Source: Chloroflexi bacterium RBG_13_51_18 (GTDB lineage: Bacteria > Chloroflexota > Dehalococcoidia > Dehalococcoidales > RBG-16-60-22). Taken from it: a stretch of 9,429 nt of DNA. Position 1 is the stretch's first letter. Each line of letters opens with the position of its first letter. The stretch is taken from assembly GCA_001796495.1 (NCBI GenBank), contig MGMR01000117.1, positions 208 through 9,636 of the forward strand. The letters run 5' to 3'. Position numbers and translations under genes: made by a program. The notes under the pieces are model-generated. The model did not search any database and was not told where the DNA came from. It worked only from the letters and a program-made list of their open reading frames with translations. Below, in pieces: positions 1 to 4,083 of the stretch.

Positions 1-33
1 ACCAACCCTTCCTTATTCGCCCCTCCCTCTCTG
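1..33. repeat. Direct repeat, copy 1, upstream of the truncated small gene
   Basis: Positions 1-33 match 1212-1244 without gaps, with two differences (positions 7 and 9). The same order of elements (this segment, a CTCCCTCTC hairpin, then a gene starting with an RKRxGGQPGNQNAVKHG-type N-terminus) occurs at both places. The homology between the two loci therefore covers upstream DNA as well as the gene, pointing to duplication of a whole unit. The copy begins at the window edge and may extend further left. Confidence 0.75.
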
Positions 34-48
34 CCAGCGGAGAGGGAG
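23..48. repeat. CTCCCTCTC hairpin repeat (type A), copy 1
   Basis: The 9-base arms CTCCCTCTC (23-31) and GAGAGGGAG (40-48) are perfect reverse complements around an 8-base loop TGCCAGCG. Related copies lie at 1234-1290 and 1321-1346, and the last has the identical loop. No T-tract follows, so this is better read as a dispersed palindromic repeat than as a terminator. Confidence 0.7.
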
Positions 49-79
49 TCGGAGGGAGAGGTAATTAGGAGTATCAACC

Positions 80-217
80 ATGCAGCGCCAGATAAAACGC
101 AAACGCGCTTGCCCTGAGCAACGTCGAAGGGGCGGCCAGCCCGGCAATCAGAACGCCGTCAAGCACGGCTATTATTCTAAAACATTTAATGCCGCTGACC
201 GCTTCCGAAAAGGATAG
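80..217 (+). pseudogene. Truncated 5' copy of the GGQPGNQNAVKHG small gene
   Basis: An ATG at 80, with AGGAG at 67-71 as ribosome site, opens a 45-codon frame ending at TAG 215-217. After a short divergent start it reads GGQPGNQNAVKHGYYS, the same as residues 10-25 of the intact 162-residue protein at 1370-1858. Identity continues through ADRF and stops abruptly at about position 205, after which the sequence is unrelated. About 120 residues of the intact relative are missing, so this is a broken paralogue, although a 45-residue peptide could still be made. It also carries an extra 24 bases (107-130) absent from the intact copy. The stop codon lies inside a 12-base inverted repeat (212-223) that may mark the edge of inserted DNA. 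Confidence 0.75.
107..130. repeat. Palindrome-type repeat inserted in frame within the small gene
   Basis: Aligning this copy with the gene at 1370 places AAACGCAAACGC directly before GGCGGCCAGCCC in the intact gene. Here the two are separated by 24 bases containing CCCTGAGCAACGTCGAAGG. The insertion is exactly eight codons (encoding ACPEQRRR) and keeps the frame. From memory, CCCTGAGC...GTCGAAGGG-type imperfect palindromes are a common dispersed repeat class in environmental bacterial genomes; that identification is unverified here. The insertion itself is directly visible. Confidence 0.6.
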
Positions 218-226
218 AGAGTAGAG

Positions 227-263
227 TTCTCTTAAATTGGAATACTCTATCTGTCTAAGAGAA
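227..263 (-). terminator. Inverted repeat just past the DUF3795-like gene, possible terminator
   Basis: TTCTCTTA (227-234) and TAAGAGAA (256-263) are perfect 8-base inverted repeats around a 21-base loop, beginning nine bases beyond the stop of the minus-strand gene. The location suits a terminator, but the stem is AT-rich and no U-tract follows. It could instead be part of the end structure of the putative cassette. Confidence 0.25.
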
Positions 264-271
264 TGAGAGTC

Positions 272-862
272 CTATCTCTGAGGAAACAGCCTCTCATTGC
301 TAATGACCTGCCATGTTCTCCAACCTGTCCTGACCTTTTCTCTAGTCTCTGCAATGAACGCAGGGTAGCCTATTTCACGACATTTCTTCAAGTTCTCAGT
401 GTTGTTTGCGCTATATCTTTTGCAGATCAGGGCGGAAGTTTGCTGCCTCGATCCAAGAGGCATTGAAGCAAGCTCGGTATCAGAATGAGGGCAAGAATCT
501 TCAGATTCCAGGTTGAAATCCTCACATTCAGCACATGTCCAGTATCCCTTTGACTTGACGCACTTCGCAACGCTGCACATTGCGGAGGGTCCCCCGTCCT
601 TGAAACAGCCTGGGCAAGGCCCCGCCTTCTCTCTTCTGTCAACGTATTCTCTGAGTGTTTTCAGTGTATCGATTATTCCTTGTGCTTTCATACCAATAAG
701 ACCAGAGACATCTAGAAGGTTAATACCCTCCCAGATCTCGATGATCCTTTTCGCTGCTTGCAGACTCTCATCCTGATGGAAATCACAACCGAGACAGATG
801 ATACCACAAGGAGCGACTACTCCACGATCCTCTTCATTCACGTCCTTCAAAGCTAGCTTCAC
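272..862 (-). CDS. DUF3795-like cysteine-rich protein, probably metal-binding
   Basis: The 196-residue product has paired cysteines typical of DUF3795: PCGIICLGC (C19, C23, C26), CPGC (C83, C86), C96, C101, then CAEC (C110, C113) and C124. Its C-terminal NLKKCREIGYPAFI segment resembles the end of that family. The cysteine pattern suggests zinc or another metal; the molecular function of the family is not established. I chose the GTG at 862 because AGGAGG lies six bases upstream. A longer frame from TTG at 925 would begin inside a good promoter (904-932) and add residues without family character. The gene is transcribed alone, opposite to the truncated small gene, and lies inside the inverted-repeat-bounded segment. 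No signal peptide or membrane segment is seen, so it is likely cytoplasmic. Confidence is high that it is a gene and moderate for the family. Confidence 0.8.
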   Translation of the reverse strand: MKLALKDVNEEDRGVVAPCGIICLGCDFHQDESLQAAKRIIEIWEGINLLDVSGLIGMKAQGIIDTLKTLREYVDRREKAGPCPGCFKDGGPSAMCSVAKCVKSKGYWTCAECEDFNLESEDSCPHSDTELASMPLGSRQQTSALICKRYSANNTENLKKCREIGYPAFIAETREKVRTGWRTWQVISNERLFPQR

Positions 863-903
863 GATAAACCTCCTCATAAGCCTGTTATAGATGTTGGAGC
901 CTG

Positions 904-932
904 AGCATAGTCCTGTAAGTATCAATTGTCAA
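904..932 (-). promoter_or_regulatory. Sigma-70-type promoter of the DUF3795-like gene
   Basis: On the minus strand a perfect TTGACA (927-932) is followed after 17 bases by TATGCT (904-909), 4 of 6 to TATAAT. Transcription would start near 897, giving a leader of about 35 bases that contains the AGGAGG before the GTG at 862. This excludes the upstream TTG at 925 as start. Confidence 0.6.
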
Positions 933-948
933 TTCGTATTCTCTATCC

Positions 949-1211
949 AAAGTGTGCAATACTATGTCAGCGCTGGCCAAGCTCTCCACTTATTAGGCTT
1001 TCCTACGATTCCTTTCATGTTACCCCTCGTTACTTAACAAAAGTACCGGCTACTGGCATATTATTCTTTTAAAACAATGTTGTCAATGATATATTTAGTC
1101 ACATATATTTATTGTTTTTAATACCTTCACCCCCCCAAAAAAAGTGACAAAATCCCCTTCACTTTCCAGAACTTTTGTGCTAATATTGCCATATAAATCA
1201 TTATCCTTATC
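949..1211. other. AT-rich gene-free stretch with short palindromes
   Basis: No coding frame with gene character is seen. The stretch turns strongly AT-rich after about 1040. A candidate promoter lies at 1080-1109. AAAGTGA (1141-1147) and TCACTTT (1159-1165) form a 7-base inverted repeat around 11 bases, next to a run of seven C and seven A (1131-1143). TTCACT (1159-1164) followed after 17 bases by TAATAT is a weaker alternative promoter for the downstream gene. Nothing else can be supported. Confidence 0.4.
1080..1109 (+). promoter_or_regulatory. Candidate promoter upstream of the intact small gene
   Basis: TTGTCA (1080-1085, 5 of 6 to consensus) is followed after 18 bases by TATATT (1104-1109, 4 of 6). 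The leader to the ATG at 1370 would be about 250 bases and would include two type A hairpins, so a nearer promoter is possible. In an AT-rich region such matches arise easily. Confidence 0.3.
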
Positions 1212-1244
1212 ACCAACTATTCCTTATTCGCCCCTCCCTCTCTG
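1212..1244. repeat. Direct repeat, copy 2, upstream of the intact small gene
   Basis: This segment aligns without gaps to positions 1-33, with two differences. It shows that DNA upstream of the small gene is duplicated together with it. The two copies lie about 1.2 kb apart in the same orientation and enclose the truncated gene and the DUF3795-like segment. Confidence 0.75.
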
Positions 1245-1290
1245 TAAACGGAGAGGCCTGCCCGCCGAAGTTTTAACGCAGGAGAGGGAG
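1234..1290. repeat. Type A hairpin repeat, copy 2, interrupted by 31 bases
   Basis: The arms CTCCCTCTC (1234-1242) and GAGAGGGAG (1282-1290) are the same as in copy 1. Compared with copy 1, 31 bases (1256-1286) have been added inside the right arm, flanked by the six-base direct repeat GGAGAG (1250-1255 and 1281-1286). The added piece belongs to the CCTGCCC...AGGAG family also seen next to folC, so one repeat appears nested in another. Confidence 0.6.
1257..1286. repeat. CCTGCCC-CCGAAG repeat (type D), copy nested in a type A repeat
   Basis: These 30 bases match 1885-1914 at 23 positions without gaps. Shared blocks are CCTGCCC, CCGAAG, a central palindrome and AGGAG. The central palindrome is GTTTTAAC here and GCCTTGGC at the other copy; the changes are paired, so symmetry is kept. 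It interrupts the type A repeat and is flanked by GGAGAG direct repeats. Confidence 0.55.
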
Positions 1291-1320
1291 CCGGAGGGAA
1301 AGGTCCACTAAAATCCACCT

Positions 1321-1346
1321 CCCTCTCCCTGCCAGCGGGGAGAGGG
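1321..1346. repeat. Type A hairpin repeat, copy 3, immediately upstream of the intact small gene
   Basis: CCCTCTCCC (1321-1329) pairs perfectly with GGGAGAGGG (1338-1346) around TGCCAGCG, the same loop as copy 1. It ends 23 bases before the ATG at 1370, and the purine-rich bases 1351-1362 after it supply the ribosome site. If transcribed it would form a stable hairpin just upstream of that site and could affect translation. Confidence 0.65.
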
Positions 1347-1369
1347 ATAAGAGGAAGAGGGGTCTGGAA

Positions 1370-1858
1370 ATGTCAAAAAATCAAAAACGCAAACGCGGCG
1401 GCCAGCCCGGCAATCAGAACGCCGTCAAGCACGGCTATTATTCTAGGACATTCAACCCCGCTGACCGCTTTGACCTCGACCTCGCCGCCGGCATCGAGGG
1501 CATTGATGCGGAGATTGCCCTCCTCCGCTTTGAAATCAAGAAGGCTGTCACCGGCGGCAATATCGACCATCTGGTCCCGCTCGTCAAGGCCACCGTCGCC
1601 CTGGAAAAGCTCATCCGCACCCACCACAAGATTTACGGCGGCAGGCGGGACGACCTTAAAAACGCCCTCAAGAATACCGTCCGGGATATCATGCTGCCCC
1701 TTGACCCCTCTGGCAAATTTGCGTTGACGGCTGTCCGTAACTGGGCGAACTATAGTAGCGTGGACATAAACGAAGCCGAACGAAAAACCAATAATGCCGG
1801 AATTGAACCCGACTTAACATATAACGAAAATCAAATAATCGTAGCTAACCGCTCGTAA
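1370..1858 (+). CDS. Small hypothetical protein with GGQPGNQNAVKHGYYS N-terminus
   Basis: This 162-residue protein has a basic N-terminus (KNQKRKR), then GGQPGNQNAVKHGYYS (residues 10-25), then a mostly helical middle (about 35-105). The GxPxGNxNAxKHG style resembles the N-termini of phage terminase small-subunit-like and related DNA-associated hypothetical proteins. That is a resemblance in one motif only, and no function can be assigned. The ATG at 1370 follows a purine-rich GAAGAGGGG site (about 1354-1362). A truncated paralogue lies at 80-217 with shared upstream repeats, so the gene and its flank have been duplicated. From about residue 126 the sequence becomes AT-rich and Asn/Glu-rich, unlike the GC-rich first part, suggesting a replaced or newly acquired C-terminus. 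It faces folC, which converges on it. No signal peptide or transmembrane segment is visible. Confidence 0.65.
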   Translation: MSKNQKRKRGGQPGNQNAVKHGYYSRTFNPADRFDLDLAAGIEGIDAEIALLRFEIKKAVTGGNIDHLVPLVKATVALEKLIRTHHKIYGGRRDDLKNALKNTVRDIMLPLDPSGKFALTAVRNWANYSSVDINEAERKTNNAGIEPDLTYNENQIIVANRS

Positions 1859-1884
1859 TCTTTGTGAAATTTTTAAAATTCAAA

Positions 1885-1914
1885 CCTGCCCTCCGAAGCC
1901 TTGGCGTAGGAGGG
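1885..1914. repeat. Type D repeat, copy at the end of folC
   Basis: CCCTCC (1889-1894) and GGAGGG (1909-1914) form a 6-base inverted repeat around GAAGCCTTGGCGTA. The right arm abuts the folC stop codon at 1915-1917. It is 23/30 identical to 1257-1286. Lying between convergent genes, it could end transcription from either side, but no T-tract follows on either strand, so a repeat is the safer call. Confidence 0.55.
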
Positions 1915-3222
1915 TCACCCCCCGAACCACTCCATCACCTCCGCTATCACGAAGATGCTCCCCGCCGCCCCTATCAGGTCGCTCGGCCCCGCCTCCTTCA
2001 GCGCCAGCGCTATCGCCTCCTTGACCGACTCCGCCACCCGCGGCGTCACCCCCTCCTTCTGGAACTCCGCTACCAGCGTCGCCCCCTTGAGTGCCCTCGG
2101 GTGCCTGCTCGCCACCACCACGATGTCGTCCGTCACCTTCACCGCTTCCCGCACCATGCCCGCCACGTCCTTGTCCGCCCCGAACCCCAGTATCAGCTTC
2201 GCCCGCTCGTACGTGAAGTACCCCTTCAGCGCCTCGGCCATCCTCTGCATCGAGTAGGCGTTGTGTGCGCTGTCGACGACGACTAATGGCGACTGCTTCA
2301 ACACCTGCATCCGCCCCGGCCAGTTGGTCTGCTTTAGCCCTTCAACGATGCTTGTGGACGATACCTTCGCCCCTTTTTCCGTCAGTATCTCCATCGCCGC
2401 GATGGCGTTGGCCGCGTTCTCTATCTGGAATTCCCCCAGCAGCGGTATCCACAGGTCGTATTCGCTTTTCAGCCCCTTCACCCGGAAACTCTGCCCCTCG
2501 GTATTAAAGTTACGCAGCTCCCACGTTACGTCCCGCCCGACCTTTACGAGTTGGACGTCCTTCTCCCGGCACACATTCTCGATGACTGCCATCGCCTCCG
2601 GGAACTGCGGTGCGCATACCACCACCGACCCCGCCTTGATTATCCCCGCCTTCTCTCCGGCTATCTTGGCCAGGGTGTTCCCCAGCACGTCTGTATGGTC
2701 GTAGCTGATGGACGTTATCACGCACACCTCCGGCTGTATCACGTTCGTCGCATCGAGCCTGCCCCCCAGCCCCACCTCTATCACCTGCCAGTCCGCCTTC
2801 ACCCTCTGGAAATGCAGGAACGCCATCGCCGTGTATATCTCGAAAGTCGTCAGTTCCCCCAAATCTCCCAGCGCGTTCTCCGCCTCCACGTGCGGCTTAA
2901 TGAGTTCGACCAGTCTGGTCCAGTCCTCCTCGCTGATGTTCCGGCAGTCCACCTGTATCCTCTCCGTGTACGATAGCAGGTGGGGGGATGTATAAAGCCC
3001 GGTTCTGTACCCTGCGCTCTTCAGCATCGATGCCGCCATGGCGGCGGTGCTGCCCTTCCCCTTCGTCCCCGCTATGTGCACCGACCTCGCGTAGTTCTGC
3101 GGGTCTCCCAGCCTCGCCAGCAGCCTCTCGATACGCTTTATGTCCCACACGATGCCGGAACGCGGCAGCCTCTCATAGTCGGCAAACCTTAAAAGATACT
3201 CCAGGGCTTCCTGATAGTTCAT
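1915..3222 (-). CDS. folC: Folylpolyglutamate synthase / dihydrofolate synthase (FolC)
   Basis: FolC adds glutamate to folates using ATP, and in many bacteria also makes dihydrofolate from dihydropteroate. It is a cytoplasmic Mur-ligase relative. The 435 residues show the expected order: P-loop GTKGKGS (52-58), SPHL (79-82), VGLGGRLDATN (150-160), SYDHTDVLG (173-181), the EKAGI segment (190-194) with the lysine that is carbamylated in relatives, NWPGRMQ (300-306) at the domain junction, DSAHN (317-321) and a C-terminal AGSIFVIAE (420-428). Length is normal. The DSAHN motif has Ser where DGAHN is usual. The ATG at 3222 has AAGGAG six bases upstream. It is a single gene, divergent from nrdR-nrdJ. 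Whether it also has dihydrofolate synthase activity cannot be read from sequence alone. Confidence 0.95.
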   Translation of the reverse strand: MNYQEALEYLLRFADYERLPRSGIVWDIKRIERLLARLGDPQNYARSVHIAGTKGKGSTAAMAASMLKSAGYRTGLYTSPHLLSYTERIQVDCRNISEEDWTRLVELIKPHVEAENALGDLGELTTFEIYTAMAFLHFQRVKADWQVIEVGLGGRLDATNVIQPEVCVITSISYDHTDVLGNTLAKIAGEKAGIIKAGSVVVCAPQFPEAMAVIENVCREKDVQLVKVGRDVTWELRNFNTEGQSFRVKGLKSEYDLWIPLLGEFQIENAANAIAAMEILTEKGAKVSSTSIVEGLKQTNWPGRMQVLKQSPLVVVDSAHNAYSMQRMAEALKGYFTYERAKLILGFGADKDVAGMVREAVKVTDDIVVVASRHPRALKGATLVAEFQKEGVTPRVAESVKEAIALALKEAGPSDLIGAAGSIFVIAEVMEWFGG

Positions 3223-3241
3223 ATCTCACTCCTTGTCATTA

Positions 3242-3271
3242 ATCATATCCTATCGCAGATAATCTGGTAAA
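3242..3271 (-). promoter_or_regulatory. Candidate folC promoter
   Basis: On the minus strand TTTACC (3266-3271, 4 of 6) is followed after 18 bases by TATGAT (3242-3247, 5 of 6). The start would fall near 3235, only about 12 bases before the ATG at 3222. That leaves room for the AAGGAG site but makes a very short leader. Confidence 0.35.
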
Positions 3272-3313
3272 GCCGCCAAAACGTCATTCAATCCTCTCCC
3301 CGAACGGGACGTC

Positions 3314-3337
3314 AAAGAGGGGTGCAGACCCCTCTTT
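3314..3337. repeat. Perfect GC-rich hairpin between folC and nrdR
   Basis: AAAGAGGGGT (3314-3323) and ACCCCTCTTT (3328-3337) are perfect 10-base arms around GCAG. On the plus strand the stem ends in TTTAAA, and on the minus strand it ends in CTTTGACG, so it resembles a bidirectional terminator in form. No gene ends here, since folC and nrdR point away from it, so it is more likely a dispersed palindromic repeat that may insulate the two promoters. Confidence 0.55.
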
Positions 3338-3345
3338 AAAGAATT

Positions 3346-3403
3346 CCCCCTTTCCAAACAGTTAAATCAGGGCTTTTCTCCAATGCTCCGTTTGGAGAGG
3401 GGG
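3346..3403. repeat. CCCCCTCTCCAAAC palindromic repeat (type B), copy 1
   Basis: CCCCCTTTCCAAAC (3346-3359) pairs with GTTTGGAGAGGGGG (3390-3403); the one difference gives a G-T pair. The loop is exactly 30 bases. A second copy at 8864-8921 has the same arms, the same loop length and conserved loop ends (AG-TAAAT at the left, ATG-CC at the right). The two copies are therefore homologous members of a dispersed family. Confidence 0.75.
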
Positions 3404-3483
3404 ATAAAAGGGGTGAGGCAAAAAATGTCACGACCAAATCCAAAATTACTTAAATTTTTCTTAACATTCTTCCTGAAAAACTA

Positions 3484-3516
3484 TTGACAAACCACAACAG
3501 GTTGTGGCAAGATATA
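3484..3516 (+). promoter_or_regulatory. Probable nrdR-nrdJ promoter
   Basis: A perfect TTGACA (3484-3489) sits directly before the first NrdR-box-like palindrome. The -10 element is not clear: CAAGAT at 3508-3513 has the right 18-base spacing but a poor match, while the better AT-rich GATATA (3511-3516) is too far at 21 bases. A weak -10 would fit a tightly regulated promoter. The TTG inside TTGACA opens a longer frame but is not credible as a start codon. Confidence 0.45.
3492..3507. promoter_or_regulatory. NrdR box 1 (16-bp perfect palindrome)
   Basis: CCACAACAGGTTGTGG consists of CCACAAC and GTTGTGG around AG. It has the length and the CAC..GTG outer bases of NrdR boxes. It lies directly after the -35 element and would overlap RNA polymerase contacts. 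Together with box 2, which begins exactly 32 bp later, it has the paired-box spacing known for NrdR operators. Confidence 0.65.
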
Positions 3517-3523
3517 GACCTCT

Positions 3524-3539
3524 ACACCACGTTTTGTGG
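3524..3539. promoter_or_regulatory. NrdR box 2 (degenerate)
   Basis: ACACCACGTTTTGTGG matches box 1 at 11 of 16 positions and keeps the CAC/GTG outer bases. It starts 32 bp after box 1, with 16 bp between the boxes, so both lie on the same DNA face about three turns apart. Its right end overlaps the first bases of the GGAGG ribosome site (3538-3542). Confidence 0.55.
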
Positions 3540-3549
3540 AGGTTTACGT

Positions 3550-4083
3550 TTGAACTGTCCCTTCTGCGGCTTTAATGACTCTAAGGTAATCGACTCGCGT
3601 GACGTTAACGACGGCATCCGCCGCCGGCGCCAGTGCCTGCGCTGCGATTTGCGTTTCACCACCTATGAGCGACTCCAGCGTGCCAGCCTCTTCGTCATTA
3701 AGAAGGACAACCGCCGCGAGGAGTTCAACCGCGAAAAGCTGCTCTCCGGTATTCGCAAAGCCTGCGATAAAAGACCCCTTGACGGCGGCGCGGTAGACAA
3801 ACTCGTCGACGAGATAGAGGGGGAGCTTTACCAGATGGGACACGCGGAGGTGCCCAGCGCTCATGTCGGCGACCTCGTTATGGCCAAGCTGAAAAAGCTC
3901 GACCATATCGCTTATCTCCGCTTCGCCAGCGTCTACCGCGAGTTTGAAGACATCACCACTCTCAAGGAAGAAGTGGATAGCCTGGCGAACCATGCGCCCG
4001 CGCCCTCCGCCGATCAGCTTCCCCTGTTTAAGCAGGATGAACTGCCCGTGCAGCTACAGACTCGCCGGAGGGCAAAGCGATGA
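3550..4083 (+). CDS. nrdR: Transcriptional repressor NrdR
   Basis: NrdR senses ATP/dATP and represses ribonucleotide reductase genes. With the TTG at 3550 as start the protein is 177 residues and begins MNCPFCG as in the family. GGAGG at 3538-3542 is seven bases upstream, so this beats the longer frame that opens inside the promoter. A zinc ribbon uses C3, C6, C29 and C32, followed by IRRRRQCLRCDLRFTTYERL. The ATP-cone covers about residues 47-135 (VIKKDNRREEFNREKL, then LKKLDHIAYLRFASVYREFEDI). The spacer between the cysteine pairs is slightly shorter than in E. coli. The tail after about 140 is longer than in usual 150-residue members and ends in a basic TRRRAKR. The stop codon overlaps the nrdJ start as ATGA, so the two are translationally coupled. 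Two NrdR-like boxes upstream indicate autoregulation. Confidence 0.95.
   Translation: MNCPFCGFNDSKVIDSRDVNDGIRRRRQCLRCDLRFTTYERLQRASLFVIKKDNRREEFNREKLLSGIRKACDKRPLDGGAVDKLVDEIEGELYQMGHAEVPSAHVGDLVMAKLKKLDHIAYLRFASVYREFEDITTLKEEVDSLANHAPAPSADQLPLFKQDELPVQLQTRRRAKR

Larger units (their letters stand above)
212..948. mobile_element. Possible small cassette bounded by 12-base inverted repeats, carrying the DUF3795-like gene
   Basis: The segment opens with 12 bases, GGATAGAGAGTA (212-223). It closes with their near reverse complement at 937-948 (read on the minus strand, GGATAGAGAATA), 11 of 12 matching. The left repeat begins only a few bases after homology to the intact small gene breaks off. 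The segment holds one gene with its own promoter and no transposase, so it would have to be moved in trans. Homology to the small gene does not resume right of 948, so a simple insertion is not proven, and no convincing target-site duplication beyond AAA is seen. Confidence 0.28.

Noticed and set aside
860..925. Longer start (TTG at 925) for the DUF3795-like gene
   Set aside because: It lies within the TTGACA-17-TATGCT promoter, and the GTG at 862 has a perfect AGGAGG six bases upstream.
1220..1360. Possible CRISPR array in the CTCCCTCTC repeats
   Set aside because: The copies are hairpins of unequal spacing and different inserts, with no regular unique spacers and no cas gene.
1080..1369. 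Riboswitch upstream of the small gene
   Set aside because: Only simple repeat hairpins are seen, with no recognisable conserved aptamer core.
1864..3242. Several long open frames on the plus strand and alternate minus frame opposite folC
   Set aside because: They are shadows of the GC-rich folC gene, with low-complexity His/Arg/Pro/Ser-rich translations.
3314..3337. Rho-independent terminator between folC and nrdR
   Set aside because: Both genes are transcribed away from this hairpin, so there is no transcript end to serve; a repeat or insulator is more likely.
3484..3549. Longer start (TTG at 3484) for nrdR
   Set aside because: That TTG is part of the -35 TTGACA. The family begins MNCPFCG, matching the TTG at 3550, which has GGAGG seven bases upstream.
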